64,000 nucleotides of DNA from Aeromonas enteropelogenes. Its GTDB lineage: Bacteria > Pseudomonadota > Gammaproteobacteria > Enterobacterales > Aeromonadaceae. The stretch covers positions 20,061-84,060 of the forward strand of contig NZ_CDCG01000003.1 of NCBI RefSeq assembly GCF_000819845.1, given 5' to 3'. Numbering within the stretch: position 1 is the first letter of the stretch; every line of letters begins with the position of its first letter. This document shows, piece by piece, positions 10,556-18,546 of this stretch. Position numbers and translations under genes: made by a program. Under the pieces are notes generated by a model. It was not told where the DNA came from. It was given only the letters and a program-made list of their open reading frames with translations, and did not search any database.

Positions 10556-10590
10556 AAAAAAGGGACCCCGCCGAAGCGGGGTCCCTTTTT
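10556..10590. terminator. bidirectional Rho-independent terminator after yejK
   Basis: A GGGACCCCG / CGGGGTCCC stem with a 6-base loop, flanked by an A-run on the left and a T-run on the right, so it can act on either strand. It ends the yejK transcript on the minus strand. Confidence 0.85.
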
Positions 10591-10614
10591 GCCAAATATG
10601 ACGACCGGATCACA

Positions 10615-11664
10615 TTACGACTGGCGCAGCAGCTGATCCTTGAGGTTGGGCGGCACCCCCTTGATGGTGAGGGTATCGGTGTCCGGATCGTAAAAAATGC
10701 GGCTATTCAGCAGCTTCTGCTCGAAGCTCAGGGTCAGGCCGCCGCCGGATCCGACAAATTTGGTCAGACCGCGCAGGGTAGAACGATCGGCGGGGAAGCG
10801 CTCTTCCAGCTCATACTCCTGACCGATAAAGCTGTAAAAATCGAGGTCACCGTCGCCGGGCAATTCTGCGGACAACTCCTTGATTTCGATCTCTTCACCG
10901 GCGCTCGCCTGCTCGGTGCAATATTTGAAAACCTGCTTTTTATAATCATTGCGCTCGGCCGGTTCGAGCTGACGACTGTCGCAATAATCTTCGACCGCCT
11001 GCAGCAAGCCTTTATTCTGGATCTTGGCATCCATTCCTTCGCGGGCACCCAGCAAATCCATAAAGAAGTCGCCGAGTTTGCGGCCTATGCGTCCCTTGCT
11101 GAAGGTAATATAACGGCGCGAATCGGGTTGGGTTTTCCACTCGGTGAGATCGATACGGGCCACCAGATTGAGTTTGCCGATATCCAGATACTGGATATGA
11201 CGCAATTCCAGCGCCTCGCTGACGGTGACGCTCTCCTTGCCTTCCAGCAGCGCGATCAGCAAATAATCGACGCCGACGTAGTTGTATTTGGCAAACAGCA
11301 GTACCCCCTGTTCATCCAGGGCATGCTCCACCAGCTGCTTGACCAGCATCTGGGTCACGGTGACCGAGAAGGGGACAAATTCCGTCTGCTCGTCGAGCAG
11401 CTGTTCGAGGGCGATACGAAACGCGGGAGAGGGTTGCTTGGGGGCTTCTTCACCGTCAGCCAGTTCGGCGACGGCCTCCTCGGGGTCGGCAAAAAAGCCA
11501 AAGCCCTTGCCGCCCTTGCCGTTGTAGATGCGATGCAGTTCCGCCATCAGCCCTTGCACCGCCTCGTCGGGGGGCAGGGTCTGGCTGCGGGTATCGGCGT
11601 AAGGTTGACCATCGCCGCCCTGGCGCAGGGAGTGAAGTATGATCTTGTCGATATCGAGACTCAT
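10615..11664 (-). CDS. yejK: nucleoid-associated protein YejK (NdpA family)
   Basis: A 37-kDa nucleoid-associated protein family member found widely in gammaproteobacteria; in E. coli YejK binds topoisomerases. The 349 residues begin MSLDIDKIILHSL and include VPFSVTVTQMLVKQLVEHAL-type internal sequence and a C-terminal GVPPNLKDQLLRQ. I use the ATG at 11664; the frame stays open upstream to 11958 but that part overlaps the divergent yejL gene. E. coli YejK has 335 residues. It is divergent from yejL, with 73 bases between starts. Confidence 0.92.
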   Translation of the reverse strand: MSLDIDKIILHSLRQGGDGQPYADTRSQTLPPDEAVQGLMAELHRIYNGKGGKGFGFFADPEEAVAELADGEEAPKQPSPAFRIALEQLLDEQTEFVPFSVTVTQMLVKQLVEHALDEQGVLLFAKYNYVGVDYLLIALLEGKESVTVSEALELRHIQYLDIGKLNLVARIDLTEWKTQPDSRRYITFSKGRIGRKLGDFFMDLLGAREGMDAKIQNKGLLQAVEDYCDSRQLEPAERNDYKKQVFKYCTEQASAGEEIEIKELSAELPGDGDLDFYSFIGQEYELEERFPADRSTLRGLTKFVGSGGGLTLSFEQKLLNSRIFYDPDTDTLTIKGVPPNLKDQLLRQS

Positions 11665-11737
11665 GTCACAAAGCCATAGTGTTAGCCGAAAGGGTGAAGT
11701 ATTATAAGGCGCTTTGAACCGAGATGAACTGAAGATT

Positions 11738-11965
11738 ATGCCCATCGTATCAAAGTACAATAACGAGCAGTTTGACGCCCTGATGAACGACCTGATCACC
11801 GCGCTGGAAAAGCACAAGGCGCCGGTGGATCTCAGCCTCATGGTGCTTGGCAACCTGACCACCAATATCATCAACGGCATGGCACCGGCCCAGCGCCAGG
11901 CCATCACCGAGAAGTTTGTCCAGGCCCTGACCGCATCGGTCGACAATCGCCACGACACACACTGA
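11738..11965 (+). CDS. yejL: YejL family protein (UPF0352)
   Basis: A small conserved protein of unknown function, 75 residues, the same length as E. coli YejL. It begins [16 protein letters not shown] and contains [14 protein letters not shown] and APAQRQAI, the family signature. The in-frame reading to 11714 adds eight residues without a ribosome site, so I use the ATG at 11738. It precedes yejM by 47 bases on the same strand and is divergent from yejK, as in E. coli. Confidence 0.9.
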   Translation: MPIVSKYNNEQFDALMNDLITALEKHKAPVDLSLMVLGNLTTNIINGMAPAQRQAITEKFVQALTASVDNRHDTH

Positions 11966-12012
11966 GTCCCCGACTCCGTTGATTTGACGTTTCTCTACGC
12001 AGATGGATCACT

Positions 12013-13869
12013 ATGGTCGAAACCGGTAACCCCTATCGTGATAATGTCTCTCGCCTGATCACCTGGGGGCATTGGTTCTCCTTCTTCAACATCATCCTGG
12101 CCATGCTGATCGCCACCCGCTATCTGGGTGCCATCAGTTGGCCATCGACCACGCTCGGCGTGATCTACCTTGTTGTGAGCTGGATTGGCCACTTCTCTTT
12201 CCTGAGCTTCGTCACCTATTTGTTGACGATTTTTCCGCTCACCTTCCTCTTGCCCAAAGAGAAATCCCTGCGCTTTATTTCGGCCATCGTCGCCACCCTG
12301 GCGCTGGTGCTGCTGCTCATCGACACCCAGGTATTCAGGCTGTTCAAGTTCCACCTGAATGCCCAGGTGTGGCAACTGCTGCTGGATCAGGCCCAGACCG
12401 AGGAGGGCTCGATCTGGAGCATCATCTTCGTCGCTGTGCCCACCATCTTCCTGTTGCAGTTGCTGCTGTCAGCCTACGTCTGGCGCAAGATCAACAAGCG
12501 CAAGCGCCGTCAGTACGGCAATCAGGTGGGATTGGCCCTGCTGGTCTGCTTCATCCTGACCCACCTGGTCAACAGCTGGGCGGATGCCACCCTGTATCAG
12601 CCCATCACCATGCAACGGGCCAACTTCCCCCTCTCCTACCCCATGACGGCTCGCTCCTTCTTGGCCAAGCATGGCTGGCTGGATCTGGATCAGTACGAGA
12701 AGAAGCAGGCGGCGTCGGAGAACAACAGTGGCAGCGACAGCCGGATGCACTATCCCCTGCGCCCGCTCAACGTCAACGCTCCCAGCAGCCACAACAACCT
12801 GCTGGTGGTGGTGGTCGACTCCCTGCGCTTTGACATGCTGAACAACATCAACATGCCCAACCTGCAGCGTTATGCCTCCCGGAATTTGACGTTCCGCAAT
12901 CACTTAAGCAGCGGCAACGACGCACTGATGGGCATGTTCGGCCTCTTCTACGGTCTGCCCGGCCACTACTACCAGGACATCAGCAGCGAGAAGCGGCCCC
13001 CCGTGCTGTTCGACGAGATGCTGCGTCAGGACTACCAGTTCGGCCTGTTTGGCGCGATGGAAGATGCCCAGAAGTATCGCCAGAGCATTCTGGCCGGCCT
13101 GCGCAAACAGGTATTCGTCTCCGAAGAGCTCGACGACGGCAAGCTGCTGTCCGACTGGCAGGGCTGGCTCGAGAAGCGCACACCGGAGCGCCCCTGGTTC
13201 TCGCTGGTCTATCTGTCGAGCCCGGGCGACTACCAGCTGCCGGCGACCATGAAGGGGCCATTCCAGCCGGAGCTGACCAACTTCAACCCAGCCACCGCCT
13301 ATCGGGCCGAGAACCTGCAAAAGCTCGAAAACCGCTACAAGAACTCGGTCTTCTATACCGACCAGCTGCTGGAGCAGATGCTGACCCAGCTGCAACAGCA
13401 GGGGATGAGCGACAACACCATAGTCGTCATCACCTCGGATCATGGCCAGGAGTTCAACGACACCCGCAGCAACAGCTGGGGGGCCGGCACCAACTATTCC
13501 CCCTATCAGGTGCAGGTGCCCTTCGTGCTGGCCTGGCCCGGTCGCGACAGCCAGGTGATGTCACAGCCCAGCAGCCATCTCGATCTGGTACCAACCCTGA
13601 TGCAGGGCATGCTGGGGGCGCGCAACCCGGCGCGGGACTACAGCATAGGTCGCAGCCTGTTTGATACCAGCCCGCGCCCCTGGCTGCTGGCGGGCGATCA
13701 GAACGACTTTGCCATCTATCAGGACAACACCATCACCCACTTCAACAAGCAGGGTGACTTCGAGCTGCTGGAGCAGAAGAGCTATCGCCCCATCAAGCAC
13801 GGCAACCCGGACATGGGTGCCATGATCCAGGTGATGAACGAGCTGAACCGCTTCTATCGCCATCCCTGA
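12013..13869 (+). CDS. yejM: inner-membrane sulfatase-like protein YejM (PbgA/LapC)
   Basis: In Enterobacterales this essential protein senses lipopolysaccharide at the outer leaflet of the inner membrane and controls LpxC turnover through LapB/FtsH. The 618-residue protein has five hydrophobic segments in the first ~190 residues, then a periplasmic alkaline-phosphatase/sulfatase-like domain (VVVVDSLRFDML near residue 265; VVITSDHGQEFND near 475). It is somewhat longer than the E. coli protein (586). The fold is retained but the family is generally considered not to be an active sulfatase. A strong terminator follows directly. Confidence 0.92.
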   Translation: MVETGNPYRDNVSRLITWGHWFSFFNIILAMLIATRYLGAISWPSTTLGVIYLVVSWIGHFSFLSFVTYLLTIFPLTFLLPKEKSLRFISAIVATLALVLLLIDTQVFRLFKFHLNAQVWQLLLDQAQTEEGSIWSIIFVAVPTIFLLQLLLSAYVWRKINKRKRRQYGNQVGLALLVCFILTHLVNSWADATLYQPITMQRANFPLSYPMTARSFLAKHGWLDLDQYEKKQAASENNSGSDSRMHYPLRPLNVNAPSSHNNLLVVVVDSLRFDMLNNINMPNLQRYASRNLTFRNHLSSGNDALMGMFGLFYGLPGHYYQDISSEKRPPVLFDEMLRQDYQFGLFGAMEDAQKYRQSILAGLRKQVFVSEELDDGKLLSDWQGWLEKRTPERPWFSLVYLSSPGDYQLPATMKGPFQPELTNFNPATAYRAENLQKLENRYKNSVFYTDQLLEQMLTQLQQQGMSDNTIVVITSDHGQEFNDTRSNSWGAGTNYSPYQVQVPFVLAWPGRDSQVMSQPSSHLDLVPTLMQGMLGARNPARDYSIGRSLFDTSPRPWLLAGDQNDFAIYQDNTITHFNKQGDFELLEQKSYRPIKHGNPDMGAMIQVMNELNRFYRHP

Positions 13870-13881
13870 TGGCCGAACATG

Positions 13882-13908
13882 AAAACGCCCCGCATGCGGG
13901 GCGTTTTT
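13882..13908 (+). terminator. Rho-independent terminator after yejM
   Basis: ACGCCCCGC / GCGGGGCGT stem with a 2-base centre followed by TTTTTTA. The A-run on the left lets it serve the convergent metQ-like gene too. Confidence 0.88.
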
Positions 13909-13931
13909 TATTGTCTGTCGCCATCCCGGTA

Positions 13932-14747
13932 TTAACCGCCCCACCCCTGCGGGTACTTGTAACCCGCGAAGCGCTTGGCCGCATAGGCCTTGAATTCGGG
14001 GGAGTTGTAGGCTGCCGCCACGTCTTTGGCAAACGGCTTGTCCGCATCGGCACTCTTCACCACTACCCAGTTGATAAAGTCATAGCTGCGCTCAAGGAAC
14101 AAGCCCTCGCTGAACGGGATGCCGCTGGAGGCGGCGAAGTTGCCGTTGATGACGGAAAAATCCACGTCTTCCCGCGAGCGGGGCAGCTGGGCCGCCTCCA
14201 GCAACACCAGCTTGATATCGTGGGGGTTGTCCACTACATCGAACTCACTCGCCTTGAGCGGATTGATCCCCTCCTTGAGCGTGAGCCAGCCCAAGTCCTG
14301 CAGCATCAGCAGCGCCCGCGCCTGGTTGGTGGGATCGTTGGGAATGGCCACAGAACTCCCCTCACCCACCTCGGCCAGCTGCCCCTTCTTGCCGGAATAG
14401 AGGCCCATGGGGCCGGTCGGCACCTGGGTGATGGGTGCGAGCGAAAGCCCCCGATCCTTGGCAAAGCTCTCCAGATAGGGTTTGTGCTGGAAGCAGTTCA
14501 CATCGAGCGAACCATCGGCCAGAGCAATATTGGGAGTCACATAGTCGGTGAACTCAACCAGTTTGACCCGGTAGCCCTTGGCCTCCAGCTGCAGCTTGAT
14601 GGAATCGGTCACCATGTCGGCAAAATCCCCCACGGTCGTGCCGATCACTATCTCTTTCTTGGCCGGATCGGCGGCGAGGACGGAAAACGGCAGGCTGCTG
14701 GCGAGCAGCGCCAGCGCGGAAAGCTTGAAGAAGGAACGGCGTTGCAT
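13932..14747 (-). CDS. MetQ/NlpA family substrate-binding protein, orphan
   Basis: A periplasmic binding protein of the NlpA/MetQ family, normally the methionine receptor of MetNI. It has 271 residues; EIVIGTTVGDFADMV and ALADGSLDVNCFQHKPYLESF mark the family. Unlike typical NlpA lipoproteins there is no lipobox Cys: the signal ends VLA before ADPAKK. The N-terminus MQRRSFFKLSALALL fits a twin-arginine motif, so export may use Tat. No metN or metI gene is adjacent, so its transporter must be elsewhere or it has another role. The ligand could be methionine or another amino acid. Confidence 0.85.
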   Translation of the reverse strand: MQRRSFFKLSALALLASSLPFSVLAADPAKKEIVIGTTVGDFADMVTDSIKLQLEAKGYRVKLVEFTDYVTPNIALADGSLDVNCFQHKPYLESFAKDRGLSLAPITQVPTGPMGLYSGKKGQLAEVGEGSSVAIPNDPTNQARALLMLQDLGWLTLKEGINPLKASEFDVVDNPHDIKLVLLEAAQLPRSREDVDFSVINGNFAASSGIPFSEGLFLERSYDFINWVVVKSADADKPFAKDVAAAYNSPEFKAYAAKRFAGYKYPQGWGG

Positions 14748-15049
14748 AGGGACTCCCTGTCAAAATGATCATCAAGAGGGTGGTCAGAGGGTGCGATCCG
14801 GGACGATAAACGACACGACCATAACCATCCAGCCATCCAAACGGCTGTTTTACCACAATAACAGAGCCCCTTCCCTTCGCCAAGCGGCAAAACAGGGCTG
14901 ACTGGAAAATGGGGGTTACCTGTCCTTCATGACACAAACAAAGGATTCATAGAGAGCTTAAATCGAAGGCAATTCCGGTATAGTCAAACATTCTGAGGGC
15001 GTGCCTCTTTGGCGCAATCGGCCCGAGAAAACCGCTGCAAGGAGAGCAA
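14748..15049. other. intergenic region between metQ-like and isochorismatase genes
   Basis: This divergent region should hold promoters for both flanking genes. I find no MetJ box array, no S-box riboswitch and no convincing open frame. An AAGGAG ribosome site lies just before 15050. Confidence 0.5.
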
Positions 15050-15604
15050 ATGATGGGAATACAGCCGCTGACGGTGGCCACGACCGGCCTGCTGGTCGTC
15101 GATATTCAGGGCAAGCTGGCGCGCCTGGTCGAGGGGAGCGAGGCCCTTATCACCAATACGCAGCGCCTGGTGCAAGGGGCCAGAGCGCTGGGATTGCCGG
15201 TTGTCTGGCTGGAGCAAAATCCGGACAAACTGGGGGCCACTGTGCCCGAGTTGCAAGGGTTGCAGGCAGACGACCTTGTGCTCACCAAATTCAGCTTCGG
15301 TGCCCTGGGTGAACCAACCGTGGCCGCAGCCCTCACCCAGACCGGGGTCAACCACTGGCTGGTGTGCGGCATCGAGACCCATATCTGCGTCTATCAGACG
15401 GTACTTGGGCTGCTGGCAAGCGGCAGCGAGGTCTCGCTGGTGGTAGATGCGGTCTCCTCACGCACTCCCGCCAACCGGGAGCTGGCCATCGGCAAACTTG
15501 CAGCCCGAGGGGCCGAGCTCACCTCGGTGGAGATGTGCCTCTACGAACTGCTGGGAAATTGCCGCCATCCGGCGTTTCGCCAGGTGCTGGCACTCGTGAG
15601 GTAA
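15050..15604 (+). CDS. isochorismatase-fold (cysteine) hydrolase
   Basis: A cytosolic cysteine hydrolase of the isochorismatase/nicotinamidase superfamily, 184 residues. The expected triad is present: Asp18 (LLVVDIQ), Lys80 (LVLTKFSFGAL) and Cys113 (GIETHICVYQT). YcaC-like hydrolases have this size and GIETHICV signature. It starts at ATG 15050 after AAGGAG; the ATG one codon later is also possible. A small membrane-protein gene follows after 6 bases, so the two are probably co-transcribed. The substrate is not known. Confidence 0.87.
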   Translation: MMGIQPLTVATTGLLVVDIQGKLARLVEGSEALITNTQRLVQGARALGLPVVWLEQNPDKLGATVPELQGLQADDLVLTKFSFGALGEPTVAAALTQTGVNHWLVCGIETHICVYQTVLGLLASGSEVSLVVDAVSSRTPANRELAIGKLAARGAELTSVEMCLYELLGNCRHPAFRQVLALVR

Positions 15605-15610
15605 GGCACC

Positions 15611-15793
15611 ATGATGGATAACATGGCCCCCTTCATCTACCTGCTGGTAGCTGGCTGGGTGGCGGCCATCGTGGCGGTGATCGGCATGGCGGCGACCCGC
15701 CGCTATCTGTGCTGGAGCCTGATAGGCCTCGCCCTGTTCACCGCCCTGTTCTGGCTATTGGCGGGTTTCCCTGTGACCGAGCTCGCCATCTGA
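15611..15793 (+). CDS. small two-helix membrane protein
   Basis: Sixty residues with two hydrophobic helices (about residues 8-27 and 33-53) joined by the basic turn ATRRYL, so a likely inner-membrane hairpin. I do not recognise a family. It follows the isochorismatase gene by 6 bases with an AAGG ribosome site, which supports translation. The function is unknown; being in the same operon as the hydrolase does not itself imply a shared pathway. Confidence 0.6.
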   Translation: MMDNMAPFIYLLVAGWVAAIVAVIGMAATRRYLCWSLIGLALFTALFWLLAGFPVTELAI

Positions 15794-15827
15794 CCACCTG
15801 CTGCTTGCCATACCCTATGGCTCTCAT

Positions 15828-15854
15828 ACCGGCTCCTGTTGCGACAGGACCGGT
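15828..15854 (+). terminator. possible terminator stem-loop
   Basis: ACCGG-C-TCCTGT / ACAGGA-CCGGT pair around a 4-base loop after the small membrane-protein gene, with one bulged base. No T-run follows, so termination is uncertain. Confidence 0.35.
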
Positions 15855-16035
15855 CCACTCCCCGCTACTCATCCCACCCGATATGGCGCTCGCAAAGCAT
15901 TTAAAAAACAAAAAGATCAATAAACGAAAATGAGAAATGCTCTCAATAAATCACATAAAGAGCGCCAATGGAATACCCACCACAAACCAGATCGGATTTC
16001 TTTGAAGCTCGTCAGAGTTCCTAAAAGAGAGTCTT

Positions 16036-16063
16036 TTGACTCGCTCCATCCCGTGTATAGATT
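16036..16063 (+). promoter_or_regulatory. candidate promoter of the serine protease gene
   Basis: TTGACT at 16036-16041 and TAGATT at 16058-16063, 16 bases apart, about 45 bases before the start codon. The rest of the region 15794-16108 is AT-rich and contains no supported gene. Confidence 0.35.
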
Positions 16064-16108
16064 CCATTCGCACCCAGGAAGGTGCGATCCTAGATGGAGT
16101 TAAAAATA

Positions 16109-17986
16109 ATGAAGCAAACATCGTTAGCGCTGGCGATCACAGCACTGCTGTCGACCCTGCCAGTCGCACTCGTTCAGGCAAATGAAAACTGTGCCCCGCT
16201 CACCGGCAAGGAGAGCGGCGTGGATACCGCCCGCAACAGCGCAATGCGTTGCCTGCCGGGCAGCAATCCCCTGCAGGATCAGCAGTGGCACCTGCTCAAC
16301 AGCGGCCAGGATGCCTTCAGCGCTCGCGGCGGCGTGGCTGGCAACGACCTCAACCTCTGGTGGGCACACCGCACCGGTGTGCTGGGACAGGGGATCAATG
16401 TAGCCGTAGTGGATGACGGCCTGGCCATTGCCCACCCTGATCTGGCCGACAACGTGCGGCCGGGCTCCAAAAACGTGGTCACCGGCGGCAGCGATCCTAC
16501 TCCGACGGATCCCGACAGCGCCCACGGCACCTCGGTAGCCGGTCTCATCGCTGCGGCAGACAACGCCGTCGGCACCAAAGGCGTCGCGCCCCAGGCCCAG
16601 TTGCAGGGGTTCAACCTACTCGATAACGACAGCCGGCAGTTGCAGAAGGACTGGCTCTATGCCCTTGGCGACAGCCAGGCCAGCCGTGACAACCGGGTCT
16701 TCAACCAGAGCTACGGCATGAGCCTGGTCGACCCACAAGGGGCCACCGATCTGGATCAGGCCCAGCTCGATCGCCTGTTCGAGCAGCAAACTCTCAAGGC
16801 GGAAGGCGCAGCCTATATCAAGGCGGCAGGCAACGGCTTCAAACGCATCGGCGCCGGCAACTATGCCCTCTCCCGCACTGGTAATGGCCCTCTCCTGCCC
16901 TTCGAGAACAGCAATATCGATCCCGCCAACAGCAACTTCTGGAACCTGGTGGTCAGCGCCCTCAATGCCGATGGCAAGCGCTCCTCCTATTCCAGCGTCG
17001 GCAGCAACGTCTTCCTGAGCGCCCCCGGGGGAGAATATGGCACCGATACGCCGGCCATGGTCACCACGGATCTCCCCGGGTGCGACATGGGTTACAACCG
17101 CAATGATGATCCCAGCGCCAACCGGCTGCACGGCAACCAGCAACTGGATGCGCGCTGCGACTACAACGGCGTGATGAACGGTACCTCCTCGGCGACCCCC
17201 AACACCTCGGGTTCGGTAGCGCTGCTGATGTCCGCTTATCCGGATCTGTCGGTGCGGGACCTGCGGGATCTGCTGGCCCGCAGCGCCACCCGGGTCGATG
17301 CCGCGCATCCGGCGGTACAGGTGAGCTACACCAACCGCGCAGGCAGCGCCCGCACGGTCACCGCATTGGAAGGGTGGGAACGCAATGCCGCCGGCATGTG
17401 GTTCAGCCCGACTTACGGTTTTGGTCTGATCGATGTCAACAAGGCTCTGGCGCGCGCCGCCAGTCACAACCCGCTGCCGCCACTGGTGCAACTGCCCTGG
17501 CAGAAGGTCTCTCCGAGCGACAGCAGGGCAGCTGCCATTCCTGACGTCGGTGCTGCACCGACCCGCTCGGCCATCCAGATCGAGCAGGCGTTGACGGTGG
17601 AAGCGGTACAGGTCATGGTCAACCTGGATCACCAGCGCCTGCCTGATCTGCTGCTCGAGCTGGTCTCTCCGTCCGGCACCCGCAGCGTGCTGCTCAACCC
17701 CTACAACAGCCTGGTGGGCCAGTCCCTCGACCGGCAGCAGCTGGGTTATGTTCGCACCAGGGGATTGCGTGACATGCGCCTGCTCTCCCACAAGTTCTAT
17801 GGCGAGCCGGCTCAGGGGGAGTGGCGACTGGAGGTGACCGACGTCGCCAACGGCACTCGTCAGGTTTCACTGCTTGATCGCCGAACCAACACCCGCAGCA
17901 CCCTGACCGAACGCAACAACAACCAGCCGGGCAAGCTCATCGACTGGTCACTGCGTGTACTGGGCCATGACGCGCCCCGCGCCTGA
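16109..17986 (+). CDS. secreted kexin-like serine protease (ASP type)
   Basis: A subtilisin-family extracellular protease of the proprotein-convertase type, matching the Aeromonas serine protease ASP, a known virulence factor. The 625-residue precursor has a 24-residue signal peptide (cut after VQA), an S8 catalytic domain with Asp102 (VVDDGL), His139 (HGTSVAG) and Ser360 (NGTSSATP), and a C-terminal P-domain from about residue 470. In mature numbering these are D78, H115 and S336, which I recall for A. sobria ASP. I prefer the ATG at 16109, which has GGAG 9 bases upstream, over that at 16094. The ORF2-type chaperone gene follows after 18 bases. Confidence 0.93.
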   Translation: MKQTSLALAITALLSTLPVALVQANENCAPLTGKESGVDTARNSAMRCLPGSNPLQDQQWHLLNSGQDAFSARGGVAGNDLNLWWAHRTGVLGQGINVAVVDDGLAIAHPDLADNVRPGSKNVVTGGSDPTPTDPDSAHGTSVAGLIAAADNAVGTKGVAPQAQLQGFNLLDNDSRQLQKDWLYALGDSQASRDNRVFNQSYGMSLVDPQGATDLDQAQLDRLFEQQTLKAEGAAYIKAAGNGFKRIGAGNYALSRTGNGPLLPFENSNIDPANSNFWNLVVSALNADGKRSSYSSVGSNVFLSAPGGEYGTDTPAMVTTDLPGCDMGYNRNDDPSANRLHGNQQLDARCDYNGVMNGTSSATPNTSGSVALLMSAYPDLSVRDLRDLLARSATRVDAAHPAVQVSYTNRAGSARTVTALEGWERNAAGMWFSPTYGFGLIDVNKALARAASHNPLPPLVQLPWQKVSPSDSRAAAIPDVGAAPTRSAIQIEQALTVEAVQVMVNLDHQRLPDLLLELVSPSGTRSVLLNPYNSLVGQSLDRQQLGYVRTRGLRDMRLLSHKFYGEPAQGEWRLEVTDVANGTRQVSLLDRRTNTRSTLTERNNNQPGKLIDWSLRVLGHDAPRA

Positions 17987-18004
17987 TTACAGAGGAATCA
18001 TTCC

Positions 18005-18466
18005 ATGAAACAGACCATGATCACCCTTGCCCTCGCCAGCCTGCTGGCAACGGCCACCACCTATGCCAGTGCCGAGGAGTCAGTGACCATAGACGGCAAG
18101 CAATATCGCACCATAGAGGTCAATGGTCAGACCTACCTGACCCCTGATGATGGCAGCAAGAAGCGGGTCACCCGCAGTCTGGACGGCAAGGTACCGCTGC
18201 AGACCCTGCGCCGGGGCGATGCCCTGCTGCAGGGTGTTGCCAGCCCGGAGCTGACCGTCAGCGGCACCCTGCTGGTGGAAGCCGATGACAGTCAGGCCAA
18301 GGCGATCGCAAACCGCCACGGCCTGCAATTCAAGCAGAGCAGCGGTGGCATTGCCCTGCTGGAGGCCAAGCCGAGCACGGATCTCAACGCCATCGCCACC
18401 CGGCTCAAAGAAGAAGGGGTGAAGGTGCAGATTGAGCTGTCCGGAACAGAGCAACAGCCCAAATAA
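18005..18466 (+). CDS. ORF2-type chaperone of the serine protease
   Basis: A 153-residue exported protein with a signal peptide (residues 1-23, ending TYASA). Its position 18 bases behind the protease, its size and its sequence match ORF2, which in A. sobria binds nascent ASP in the periplasm and is needed for its maturation. The C-terminal part (residues ~85-150, LLVEADDSQAKAIANRHG onward) resembles a propeptide-inhibitor ferredoxin-like fold. The protease itself lacks a long N-terminal propeptide, so this separate protein probably provides the intramolecular-chaperone role. It probably shares a transcript with the protease. Confidence 0.88.
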   Translation: MKQTMITLALASLLATATTYASAEESVTIDGKQYRTIEVNGQTYLTPDDGSKKRVTRSLDGKVPLQTLRRGDALLQGVASPELTVSGTLLVEADDSQAKAIANRHGLQFKQSSGGIALLEAKPSTDLNAIATRLKEEGVKVQIELSGTEQQPK

Positions 18467-18500
18467 GCACGTCGGCAGCCTGGCTGCCGCCCGTAAAAAC

Positions 18501-18524
18501 CAAGGGGGCCATCAGGCCCCCTTG
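18501..18524 (+). terminator. stem-loop after protease-chaperone operon
   Basis: CAAGGGGGCC / GGCCCCCTTG pair over 10 bp with a 4-base loop, between the convergent chaperone and ppsA genes. The T-run is short, but the stem is strong and may serve both strands. Confidence 0.6.
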
Positions 18525-18546
18525 TCATTGCTGCACGCTTGCAGAC

